The notes beneath the pieces were generated by a model. That model did not search any database and had not been told where the DNA came from. It saw nothing but the letters and a program-made list of their open reading frames with translations. A stretch of DNA of 8,669 nt from Deltaproteobacteria bacterium (GTDB lineage Bacteria > Myxococcota > Myxococcia > Myxococcales > 40CM-4-68-19): NCBI GenBank assembly GCA_005879095.1, contig VBLM01000746.1, positions 1 to 8,669 on the forward strand, in the 5' to 3' direction. The position numbers were made by a program, and so were the translations under genes. This document shows positions 1-6,534 of this stretch, piece by piece (the stretch's first letter is position 1; each line of letters opens with the position of its first letter).

Positions 1-357
1 AGGAATCCGCTGCGCGTGGCCGGCGAGCTCGGCCTTGGCCTGGGCGGAAAAACCGGTCGTACCTACGACCAGAGCCACGCCCTTTTCCGCACACACCGCG
101 GCGTGCCGCAGCGAGGCGTTGGGCGCGGTGAAATCGATGACCACGTCGGCGGGCTTTTCGAGAGCCTTTTCGATGCTGGCCGCGATGGTGACTTCGAGCG
201 GACCCGCCCCCGACAGAATGCCGGCGTCGAGGCGGATCTGCGGGCTCTCTGCCTTCTCGAACGCGCCGGTGACGACGAAATCCTCCTCGGCGCGCAGCGC
301 ATTCAGGATACGCGAGCCCATCTTACCGCCGACGCCGGCGACGCAAGCGCGGATCAC
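1..357 (-). CDS. dapB: 4-hydroxy-tetrahydrodipicolinate reductase, N-terminal 119 residues (partial)
   Basis: DapB reduces the DapA product 4-hydroxy-tetrahydrodipicolinate to tetrahydrodipicolinate with NAD(P)H in the cytoplasm, the second step of the diaminopimelate/lysine branch. The 119 visible codons show the Rossmann dinucleotide loop GVGGKMG (residues 8-14; the family usually has GRMG, so Lys replaces Arg), an acidic-basic pair E34-K35 at the position of E. coli E38-R39, which is associated there with use of both NADH and NADPH, the DFT motif at 75-77 and GTTGF at 99-103. The start is GTG: it overlaps the dapA stop as GTGA and has GGAGG 6 nt upstream. The only nearby ATG is the last codon of dapA. 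The family is usually about 265-270 aa, so a little under half is present; the catalytic and tetramerisation C-terminal part lies beyond base 1. Confidence 0.95.
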   Translation of the reverse strand, partial: MIRACVAGVGGKMGSRILNALRAEEDFVVTGAFEKAESPQIRLDAGILSGAGPLEVTIAASIEKALEKPADVVIDFTAPNASLRHAAVCAEKGVALVVGTTGFSAQAKAELAGHAQRIP

Positions 358-1238
358 ATCAGCCCTCCATACGCTTTCAACGCGGCTTCGACTTTCGGCG
401 CGGCCGCCTCCGAGAGCGGCGCCAGCGGCAGGCGCAACTCCGGCGCGATGCGACCCATCTTCGCCAGCGCGTGCTTGACCGGCAGGGGGTTGGTCTCGAG
501 GAACAACGCCTTCACCAGCGGCGCGAACTTGATCTGCGCGGCCTGCGCGGCTTTGAGATTTCCTGCCGCAAAAGCGTCGTACAGGCCGGCCAGATCGCGC
601 GGCGCGATGTTGGCCACCACGCTGATCACGCCTTGGCCGCCGCTCGCTAAGGTCGGCAGCGTGAACATGTCGTCGCCGGCGAGGATGGAGAAATCGGCGG
701 GCACGCCGAGCGAGAGGATCTCGGCCACCCGCACCACGTTGCCGCTCGCTTCCTTGACGGCGACGATGCCCGGCACTTTCGCGCAGCGGGCGATGGTGTC
801 CGGCAGCATGTCCACCGACGTGCGCGAAGGCACGTTGTACATCACGACCGGCAGCCCGCCCTGGCGAGCGACGGCCTCGAAATGACGGAACAATCCTTCC
901 GGCGTCGGCTTGTTGTAGTAGGGCGTCACGACCAGCGCGGCGTCGGCCCCGGCTTCCCGCGCGCGCTGCACGTTCTCGATCGTCCGGCGGGTGTCGTTCG
1001 ATCCGCAGCCGGCGATCACCGGGACCTTGCCGCGCGCCTCCTCGACGCAGATGCGCACCACGCGGACCATCTCTTCCGCCGACAGCGTCGCGCCCTCGCC
1101 GGTCGTGCCGCACGGGACGAGCCCGTCGGTGCCCTCCTCGATCTGCCACTTCGCCAGCGCGCGCAAAGCGGGCTCGTCGACCTGTCCGCCCTTGAAGGGC
1201 GTGACCAGCGCCACCATCGACCCGTGAAATTGCGCCAT
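354..1238 (-). CDS. dapA: 4-hydroxy-tetrahydrodipicolinate synthase
   Basis: DapA condenses pyruvate with L-aspartate-4-semialdehyde, the committed step to diaminopimelate and lysine, in the cytoplasm; the family is a TIM-barrel homotetramer. The 294-aa product matches the usual length (about 292). Visible active-site parts, one residue offset from E. coli: GTTGE at 44-48 with T45, TPYYN with Y108, YNVPSRT with Y134 and R139, and VKEASG with the Schiff-base lysine K162. The ATG at 1238 is set by a GAGGT site 7 nt upstream and by the family N-terminus (VALVTPF at 9-15). The same frame stays open far upstream, to about 4271, but that extension is arginine-rich shadow antisense to a better gene and is not part of DapA. 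It overlaps dapB by 4 nt. No residue expected in the active site is missing. Confidence 0.98.
   Translation of the reverse strand: MAQFHGSMVALVTPFKGGQVDEPALRALAKWQIEEGTDGLVPCGTTGEGATLSAEEMVRVVRICVEEARGKVPVIAGCGSNDTRRTIENVQRAREAGADAALVVTPYYNKPTPEGLFRHFEAVARQGGLPVVMYNVPSRTSVDMLPDTIARCAKVPGIVAVKEASGNVVRVAEILSLGVPADFSILAGDDMFTLPTLASGGQGVISVVANIAPRDLAGLYDAFAAGNLKAAQAAQIKFAPLVKALFLETNPLPVKHALAKMGRIAPELRLPLAPLSEAAAPKVEAALKAYGGLM
363..368 (-). promoter_or_regulatory. Shine-Dalgarno for dapB inside the dapA 3' end
   Basis: GGAGGG on the minus strand lies within the last codons of dapA, 6 nt (from its GGAGG core) before the dapB GTG. It supports the GTG start at 357 and implies translational coupling of dapA and dapB. 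Confidence 0.7.
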
Positions 1239-1245
1239 CTTCCGC

Positions 1246-1250
1246 ACCTC
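1246..1250 (-). promoter_or_regulatory. Shine-Dalgarno for dapA
   Basis: GAGGT on the minus strand, 7 nt before the ATG at 1238. It fixes the start of dapA against the long spurious upstream extension of the same frame. Confidence 0.7.
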
Positions 1251-1269
1251 TGCTGCTACCGGGCCGCGC

Positions 1270-1298
1270 ACTGTACTGTCGGGAAGCCGTCCCCGCAA
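1270..1298 (-). promoter_or_regulatory. candidate sigma70-type promoter of dapA(B)
   Basis: Read on the minus strand: TTGCGG (1298-1293), a 17-nt spacer, then TACAGT (1275-1270), which matches TATAAT at four of six positions. The predicted transcript would start about 25-30 nt before the dapA ATG. That leader is too short for a lysine riboswitch. Consensus matching only; housekeeping promoters of this lineage are not well defined by eye. Confidence 0.4.
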
Positions 1299-1339
1299 CG
1301 CGCACAACCGCGCCTTTTGAGCGCTTGACCGAATACTCG

Positions 1340-1359
1340 CCCGAGGGGTCTTGCTCGGG
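1340..1359. other. short GC hairpin in the dapA / surface-protein intergenic region
   Basis: CCCGAG (1340-1345) and CTCGGG (1354-1359) form a 6-bp inverted repeat with an 8-nt loop, lying 14-33 nt before the surface-protein SD. It could be an operator half-site pair or a leader hairpin. In GC-rich DNA a 6-bp stem can be chance. I found no convincing -35/-10 pair for the plus-strand gene: TTGACC at 1325-1330 lacks a good -10 partner. Confidence 0.25.
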
Positions 1360-1372
1360 TAGGGTCCGGCGA

Positions 1373-1378
1373 AGAGGT
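1373..1378 (+). promoter_or_regulatory. Shine-Dalgarno deciding the start at 1383
   Basis: AGAGGT is followed by a 4-nt gap and ATG at 1383. An in-frame GTG at 1377 overlaps this site and is therefore an unlikely start, so the ATG two codons later is preferred. Confidence 0.6.
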
Positions 1379-1382
1379 GGAC

Positions 1383-4300
1383 ATGTGTGCCCGCAGCCTG
1401 CTCCTCGTGCTGTGCCTCGCTTGCGCGAAGGGCATCCAGGGCCCTACGCCGTCGGTGACAGGCGCGGTCAGCGAGCAGGATCACTCTATGGGCCCCGCGT
1501 TCCTCTGCAGCGCACAGGGCGATCCGGCGGCTGGCTGGCTGATCGATGCGCTGGGCGACAACTTCGCCCCGCTCCCGGCCGGCGCGCTGCACGAGCACAC
1601 GGGCGTGGCGATGCCGAAGGTCACACTCGCCGGACCGGAGTCGTACGCGCTGCCCGAACCGTACGTCCGCTTCACCGACAAGACGCGCATGCCGCTGGCG
1701 ATGCGGACCAGGGACAGCACCGCCGACGCGCACGAGCTGGCGCCCGGCGATTATTCGCTCACGGTCACCAACCTGAACGGCGCCTCGGCCACCAAGGCCG
1801 GCGCCATCCGCGTGATTCCACCGCCGGCTGTCGTCTCGGTGGAAGTGGTGCCGCCGACGGGCCCGACCACGCCGCGGCTGTGCAACGACAAGCCGTCGCG
1901 GGTGGTGATCGTGGGGAGCGGCTTTCGTCAGGATGGGCCCCCGGCCGTTTCGTTCGTTCCGCAAGCCGGCGGCGCAGCGGTGCAGGTGGCCGCTTCGACG
2001 CTGCTGGTCACGCCGACCGAGCTCGATGCGGTCATCCCCGCCGGCAAGTTCCAGCAGGCCAGCGCGACCGGGACGCCGTATACGATCCAGGTCGCCGATC
2101 CGGCCGGCTGCGTCGCGCCGTACACGACCGACACGCACGGCTTCGGCGTGACCGACATCAAGGTCTACAGCAGCTGCACGAACCTCGGCACGCTGACGGC
2201 GAATCCGAAGTTCGGCTGGCAGCAGAAGAACCAGACCATCACCATCCACAACACCAAGACGTTCAGCGGTCCGGCGCCGGCGGTCCTCATCAGCGCGCCG
2301 ATCAAGGGCAGCACGCTCGCGGTGCCGATCCCGCTGCTGCGCGTCGCGTTCGTCGACGCCAACACCATCACGGCGGTGGTGCCGACCTGTTCCGGGCTTG
2401 CGCCGACGCCCGTGACCGACATCACCGCGGGCGGCTGCCCCAAAGGGATCCAGCCGGGCGGCCCGTACACCATCGACGTCGAGGACCCGAGCGGCGCCTT
2501 CGGAACGCTCTCCGGCGCGGAAGGCTTCACGGTGATGGGCGAGCCGCCGATCGTCGCCTCGATCAATCCGGCCGCGATCGACACCGGCGGCACGCAGGAC
2601 CTGACGATCAATTCCGGCGGCGTGACCGGCGCGAACTTCGAGGCGACGTCGAAGCCGCAGATCGTCTTTCCGGCGGGCGCGAACGTGCGCGCTTGCGACC
2701 TGCCGGTCGTGTCGCAGACGGCGTCCGCCATCCACGCCAAGGTCCAGGCGGTGGCGCAGGCCAACTGCGTCGAGTACGACCCGAACGTGAAACAGCTGGC
2801 GGCGACCGGCGGATTCGCGGTCACCAACGTCGGCTTCTACGTCATCCGCGTGCAGAACACCGCCGATCCGGCATTCGGCGATTTCTCCGGCTTGGTGATC
2901 ACCGCGCCGACGGCGGCGCCGTCGAACGCGCAGCCGGCCGGCGCGGCGCTGGTCACCGCGCGGGCGGACTTTCCGCTCGTGCAAGCCGCCGATGATGCCG
3001 GAAATCATTACCTTTATGCACTCGGCGGCATCGACGGGCCGATGGGTCAGGCCGGCACCAACACGCTCTCGTCGATCGAGATGTCGCCGATCTCGCCGTT
3101 CGGCTCGCTCGGCGCGTTCCAGGTGCTCGATCGGACGGCGCTCGGATCCGTCCGCCATGGTTTGTCGGCGGTCTCGGTGCAGGTGCCGGGCGATACCGGG
3201 TACGTCTTCGTCATCGGCGGTATCGATTCGACCGGCGCCGCGCTGGCGACGGTCGAGCGGGCGCAGGTGCTGCGCACGGCGGACGCGCCGGTGATCCATT
3301 CGCCGATTGCGCCGGCAACCGGCGGCTTGCTGGCCAGCGGCACCTGGTACTACCGCGTCTCCGCGCTTTTGGCGGCGTCCGACGCAAAGAACCCGGGCGG
3401 CGAGACGCTGGCCTCCGACGAGGAGCCGGTGACCGCCGGCGGCGCGAGCAAGGCGACGTTGAGCTGGCCATGCATTGCCGGCGCGGCGAAATACCGGATC
3501 TACCGCAGCGTCGCCGTCAACGCGGCGACGGGGACCGAGCGGCTTCTCGCCGAGCCAGCCGCGGCGGTGACGAGCTGCACCGGCCCGGCGCTGCCGAGCG
3601 AGACGTTCACCGACGACGGCTCGATCACGCCGAGCGGCCTCAAGCCGCAGCCGGCCGGCGCGATCGGCCGCTGGGTAGCGATGCCACCCCTGACCACCCC
3701 GCGAGGCCAGTTCGGTGCCCGCATCGCGGGAGACCGGCTCTACGTCGCCGGCGGATGCACCGGCGCGAGTTGCAACGCCGACGGCGGCGAGGTGCCCGCC
3801 TCGAGCGGCTACGAAAGCAGCCAGATTTCGCTCAATGCGCTCGGCGCGTTCACCACCGGCGCGATCGGCCACGCGCGCAAGCAGAACGCGCTTTCGATCG
3901 CGAGCAACCCGACCGCTCCCGACCGCGTCGCCGCCGGCGAAGGCTGGCTGGTGGTCGAGGGCGGCATCCAGGGCAATCCGCACACCGTGCTGACGACGAC
4001 CACCGGGGCCATCGAAGTGGGGCACGCGATCGTGGCGAGCGTGTCGCAGACGTCGATCGCCTTCGCGGACGCCACGTACAATCAGGGCACCGACATCAAC
4101 AACCTGAACACGTACAATTTCGGCAGGCGCGGCGGGTGGTCGGAGGTCGCCGGCGACCGGCTGTTCGGGTTCGGCGCCAACGCCATCAACGATCTCATCC
4201 TCTTCCGCAGCGGCGACGTGTGCAACGGCTCGCCCTGCACCAGCGCCGCGAGCTTCACCGGTAACCTGCAACTCGAGGCGACCACCTATACGGTCCGCTT

Positions 4301-4409
4301 CCTGCCCGGCGCGACCCTCTACGGCGGCTTCGTCTATTCGGCAGGCGGGCTGACCTCCACCGCGACCAACGCGACCATCCTCTCCTCGGTCGATCGCATT
4401 CCGTACTGA
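1383..4409 (+). CDS. exported Ig/TIG-repeat, Kelch-like and FN3-like surface protein
   Basis: A 1008-aa protein, family not recognised as a named one. Residues 1-14 look like a very short export signal (MCAR, then a hydrophobic SLLLVLCLA run, then C14). The CLAC box is a degenerate lipobox, so a lipid anchor is possible but unsure. About 75-508 is a chain of beta-rich Ig/IPT-TIG-like units with recurrent strand signatures (VVIVGSGF at 174-181, YTIQVADP at 233-240, YTIDVEDP at 362-369, YVIRVQNT at 486-493). About 530-630 and 756-1008 carry Kelch-like GG turns (ALGGID 546-551, VIGGID 610-615, VAGGCT 788-793, VEGGIQ 858-863, SAGGLT 986-991). Between them, about 633-755, is an FN3-like insert (GTWYYRVSAL, AKYRIYRS). 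Fifteen cysteines, several apparently paired (C792/C797, C947/C952), suit disulfides outside the cytoplasm. A ligand or adhesion role is inference. The next gene, an outer-membrane barrel, starts 8 nt downstream. Confidence 0.85.
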   Translation: MCARSLLLVLCLACAKGIQGPTPSVTGAVSEQDHSMGPAFLCSAQGDPAAGWLIDALGDNFAPLPAGALHEHTGVAMPKVTLAGPESYALPEPYVRFTDKTRMPLAMRTRDSTADAHELAPGDYSLTVTNLNGASATKAGAIRVIPPPAVVSVEVVPPTGPTTPRLCNDKPSRVVIVGSGFRQDGPPAVSFVPQAGGAAVQVAASTLLVTPTELDAVIPAGKFQQASATGTPYTIQVADPAGCVAPYTTDTHGFGVTDIKVYSSCTNLGTLTANPKFGWQQKNQTITIHNTKTFSGPAPAVLISAPIKGSTLAVPIPLLRVAFVDANTITAVVPTCSGLAPTPVTDITAGGCPKGIQPGGPYTIDVEDPSGAFGTLSGAEGFTVMGEPPIVASINPAAIDTGGTQDLTINSGGVTGANFEATSKPQIVFPAGANVRACDLPVVSQTASAIHAKVQAVAQANCVEYDPNVKQLAATGGFAVTNVGFYVIRVQNTADPAFGDFSGLVITAPTAAPSNAQPAGAALVTARADFPLVQAADDAGNHYLYALGGIDGPMGQAGTNTLSSIEMSPISPFGSLGAFQVLDRTALGSVRHGLSAVSVQVPGDTGYVFVIGGIDSTGAALATVERAQVLRTADAPVIHSPIAPATGGLLASGTWYYRVSALLAASDAKNPGGETLASDEEPVTAGGASKATLSWPCIAGAAKYRIYRSVAVNAATGTERLLAEPAAAVTSCTGPALPSETFTDDGSITPSGLKPQPAGAIGRWVAMPPLTTPRGQFGARIAGDRLYVAGGCTGASCNADGGEVPASSGYESSQISLNALGAFTTGAIGHARKQNALSIASNPTAPDRVAAGEGWLVVEGGIQGNPHTVLTTTTGAIEVGHAIVASVSQTSIAFADATYNQGTDINNLNTYNFGRRGGWSEVAGDRLFGFGANAINDLILFRSGDVCNGSPCTSAASFTGNLQLEATTYTVRFLPGATLYGGFVYSAGGLTSTATNATILSSVDRIPY

Positions 4410-4417
4410 CCGGCGCC

Positions 4418-5038
4418 ATGACCATCAAGACACTCGCCCTCTGGTTGCTCCTGCCCGCGGCGGTGCTCGCAGCGCCCGAACCCGAGATCGCGCCGGCGGA
4501 GAAACCGCGGCTGAAGCGATTCATGGTCGCGCCCAAGCTCGGCCTGTACGAGCCGACCTCGCGGCTGTCGGGCGCGGTCTTCTTCGGCGTCGAGGCGGGG
4601 TACGTCACGCCGGGGATGGACGACCACCTCGCGGTGGTGCTCGAGCTCGACTGGGTGCGGCCCAAGGCGTCGGGCACGCTGGCCGATCCGCGGCTGACGA
4701 ACGCGAGCGACTACAGCCTCGGCAACACCGAGGTCGGCGTGCTGCTCTCGGCGGTGTACCGGGTGGAGAACGTCATTCCCCGGCTGACGCCGTACGGCGG
4801 GGTGGGGCCGGGGGTCTATTTCCATCGCACGGCGACCAACGCATTCGGGAGCCAGTACATCGAGACCGAGACGCGCGTAGGCTTCCAGATGATGGGCGGC
4901 GCCGACTACGTCTTCGGACCGGGGGCGGCATTCGGCGAGCTCCGCTACACGTTCTCCCGCGTCGACTTCATCTCGACCGGCAACTCGAGCGCCGGCAGCA
5001 TGCTGGCCCTCGGCCTCGGCTACCGGCTGCGCTTCTAG
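4418..5038 (+). CDS. small outer-membrane beta-barrel protein
   Basis: The 206-aa product has a typical Sec signal: K4, a hydrophobic core LALWLLLPAAVLA and a signal-peptidase I site after VLA (cleavage likely A18|A19). The mature chain shows alternating amphipathic strands (FMVAPKLGLYEP, FFGVEAGYV, LAVVLELDWV, TEVGVLLSAVYRV, TPYGGVGPGVYF, VGFQMMGGADYVF, AFGELRYTF) and ends LGLGYRLRF, with the terminal Phe used by BAM-inserted barrels. Length and strand count suggest an eight-stranded OmpW/OmpA-like barrel; the ligand is unknown. No good SD precedes the ATG, and the preceding stop is only 8 nt upstream, so it is probably translated by coupling with the Kelch/TIG protein gene. A partnership between the two at the cell surface is inference from the operon. 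Confidence 0.85.
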   Translation: MTIKTLALWLLLPAAVLAAPEPEIAPAEKPRLKRFMVAPKLGLYEPTSRLSGAVFFGVEAGYVTPGMDDHLAVVLELDWVRPKASGTLADPRLTNASDYSLGNTEVGVLLSAVYRVENVIPRLTPYGGVGPGVYFHRTATNAFGSQYIETETRVGFQMMGGADYVFGPGAAFGELRYTFSRVDFISTGNSSAGSMLALGLGYRLRF

Positions 5039-5039
5039 G

Positions 5040-5160
5040 AAAGGCTTCAAGCGCACCGCGGAGGCGCGGAGAGCGCGGAGTTTTTTTTGGGTTTTTTGTA
5101 AAGGCAATTCTCCGCGAAACCTCCGCGTTCTCCGCGCCTCCGCGGTGAGATTTTGCCTTT
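5040..5160. repeat. 121-bp inverted-repeat element with CGCGGAG heptamers, convergent junction
   Basis: Two 27-nt arms (5054-5080 and 5121-5147) are inverted copies differing at one position (5073 versus 5128), which is a G:U pair in plus-strand RNA. The left arm holds CGCGGAG three times (5057, 5065, 5074) with 1- and 2-nt spacers. The right arm and its inner edge hold CTCCGCG four times (5110, 5121, 5130, 5138). The 40-nt loop begins T8-GGG-T6. AAAGGC (5040) and GCCTTT (5155) sit at the outer ends, and TAAAGGCAA (5099-5107) is a perfect inverted copy of TTGCCTTTA (5153-5161). It resembles dispersed CGCGGAG-type intergenic repeats that I recall from environmental genomes; relatedness needs a genome search. 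It overlaps the lysA stop by two bases. Confidence 0.8.
5054..5155. terminator. possible bidirectional terminator between convergent genes
   Basis: The long GC-rich stem lies between the stops of the plus-strand barrel gene and minus-strand lysA. Read on the plus strand, the stem is followed by GAGATTTTGCC, a short T run. Read on the minus strand the tail is poor in T. The 40-nt loop and weak U tracts are unlike a classic intrinsic terminator, so termination is plausible but not shown. Confidence 0.35.
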
Positions 5161-6406
5161 AGGTGGTTTCGCCGCGGATCAGGTCGCGGTAGGTCTCGCG
5201 AGCGCGGATGATGCGCCAGGAGCGGCCCTCGACCAGCACTTCGGCCGGACGAGGGCGGGCGTTGTACTGCGAGGCCATCGCCATCCCGTAGGCGCCGGCG
5301 GTGCGCAGGATGACGAGGTCGCCTGACGAAAGCGGAGGCAGCCGCCGCCGCTTCGCCAGCACGTCGGCGCTCTCGCAGACCGGCCCCACCACGTCCACCC
5401 GCTCGGCGCCGCGGCGGGGGCGGCCGACCGGCTCGATCTCGTGAAAAGCCTCGTAGAGCGCCGGCCGGAGGAGATCGTTCATCGCCGCGTCGATGACGAC
5501 GAACTTGCGCCCGCGGTGGCCCTCCTTGGTGAGCAGCACGCGCGAGAGAAGGACGCCGGCGTTCGCGACCAGCAGCCGTCCGGGCTCGAGGAGGATCTTG
5601 ACCGGCAGGCCCTCGAGCGCGCGCACCAGGGCCTCGCCGTACTGCTTGGGCGAGGCCGGCGCCGGGCCGTCGCCGTAGGGCACGCCGAGGCCGCCGCCCA
5701 TGTCGAGCCGGAGGATCTCGTGGCCGTCGGCCCGCAATATCAACAAAAGCTCGCGCATCTTGCCGGCCGCCTCGACGAACGGCTTCGTGTTGGCGATCTG
5801 CGAGCCGATGTGACACGCGACGCCCTCGACGCGCAGGCCCGGCAGCGACGCAGCGAGTCGGTACGCCTTTCGCACGCGCGCCGCCGGCACGCCGAACTTC
5901 GAGGAGGCCAGCGCGGTGGCGATGTAGGGATGTGTGCGCGCGTCGACCTCGGGATTCACCCGCAGCGCGACCGGCGCGGTCGTCTTTTTCCGGACCGCCA
6001 CCCGGGAGAGCTGCTCCAGTTCCTCCTCGCTCTCGCAGTTGAACTGGAGGATGCCGGCGTCCAGCGCGGCAGCCATCTCGTCGGCGCGTTTGCCGACGCC
6101 TGAGAAAACGATCCGGCGCGCATCGCCGCCTGCTTCGGTGGCCCGGAAGAGCTCGCCGCCGGAGACGATGTCGAAGCCGTATCCCTCCGCCACCAGCAGC
6201 CGTAAGAGCGCGAGATTCGGGGCGGATTTCACCGCGAAGCAAGCCAGGAAATCGAGCCCGCGCAGCGCGGACTTGAAGACGCGAGCGTGGCGCAAAAGCG
6301 TCGCCTGCGAGTAGACGTAGGCGGGCGTCCCGACTTCTTCGGCCAACTCGGCGAGCGGCACGTCCTCGCAGTACAGCTGGCCGCGCTTGCGCTGGAAGTG
6401 ATTCAT
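5159..6406 (-). CDS. lysA: diaminopimelate decarboxylase
   Basis: LysA removes CO2 from meso-diaminopimelate to give L-lysine, the last step of the pathway, in the cytoplasm with pyridoxal phosphate. The 415-aa chain is full length for the family (fold type III: TIM barrel then beta domain). Seen: the PLP lysine K60 in FAVKSAPN (many homologues have AVKAN), CHIGSQ at 198-203 with H199, the phosphate-binding MGGGLGVPYG around 236-245, EPGR at 274-277, DAAMNDLLRPALYEA at 306-320 with Y318, GPVCESADV at 341-349 with C344 (the catalytic-loop Cys contributed across the dimer) and AGAYGMAM at 370-377 with Y373. Its ATG overlaps the preceding lipoprotein stop as ATGA and lacks a strong SD, so it is likely translated by coupling. 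Its TAA lies in the end of the downstream repeat element. Confidence 0.98.
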   Translation of the reverse strand: MNHFQRKRGQLYCEDVPLAELAEEVGTPAYVYSQATLLRHARVFKSALRGLDFLACFAVKSAPNLALLRLLVAEGYGFDIVSGGELFRATEAGGDARRIVFSGVGKRADEMAAALDAGILQFNCESEEELEQLSRVAVRKKTTAPVALRVNPEVDARTHPYIATALASSKFGVPAARVRKAYRLAASLPGLRVEGVACHIGSQIANTKPFVEAAGKMRELLLILRADGHEILRLDMGGGLGVPYGDGPAPASPKQYGEALVRALEGLPVKILLEPGRLLVANAGVLLSRVLLTKEGHRGRKFVVIDAAMNDLLRPALYEAFHEIEPVGRPRRGAERVDVVGPVCESADVLAKRRRLPPLSSGDLVILRTAGAYGMAMASQYNARPRPAEVLVEGRSWRIIRARETYRDLIRGETT

Positions 6407-6534
6407 CGACCGCCGTCCACGGGCCCTGCATCGGGGACTTCGGGCGCCGGCGGACGCGGCGGACCCTTGACGCCGCAGACCACCAGCGTCGAGGTGGCGA
6501 GAACGATCAGCGCCCGCACCGCGCGCTTCGTCAT
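6403..6534 (-). CDS. lptM: LptM/YifL-like micro-lipoprotein (43 aa)
   Basis: The 43-residue product starts MTKRAVRA, has a hydrophobic run LIVLATSTLVV, then C20 followed by GVKGPPRPP and a Pro/Asp/Gly tail to R43. The C-G-x-K-G-P signature after the lipobox cysteine is the hallmark of the YifL/LptM small lipoproteins. In E. coli LptM helps LptD mature in the LPS translocon; in Pseudomonas the equivalent gene (lppL) sits directly before lysA, as here. The lipobox L-V-V-C is unusual at -1, where Gly, Ala or Ser is normal. The ATG overlaps the upstream stop by one base (TAATG) and the stop overlaps the lysA start by four (ATGA). There is no separate SD, so translation is probably coupled. The tail is much shorter than the roughly 67-aa E. 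coli protein. Confidence 0.8.
   Translation of the reverse strand: MTKRAVRALIVLATSTLVVCGVKGPPRPPAPEVPDAGPVDGGR

Noticed and set aside
1239..1382. Lysine riboswitch or other leader RNA before dapA
   Set aside because: Only 144 bp lie between the divergent starts and the candidate promoter leaves about 25-30 nt of leader. No lysine-aptamer architecture seen.
1325..2995. Long plus-strand open frame inside the surface-protein gene
   Set aside because: Arg/Gly/Ala-rich shadow of the 1383-4409 gene with no recognisable motif or start context.
1239..4271. Minus-strand frame open upstream of dapA for about 1000 codons
   Set aside because: Arg/Asp/His-rich composition typical of antisense in GC-rich DNA, no domain seen, and dapA has its own SD and family start. 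The plus-strand frame there has coherent domains and a signal peptide.
5040..5160. CRISPR-like array from the repeated CGCGGAG units
   Set aside because: Units are 7 nt with 1-4 nt spacers and inverted in two arms; no direct repeats with uniform unique spacers.
4968..6431. Long minus-strand open frame overlapping lysA
   Set aside because: Arg-rich shadow in another frame of lysA; the lysA frame carries all catalytic motifs. It merely runs through the repeat element without a stop.
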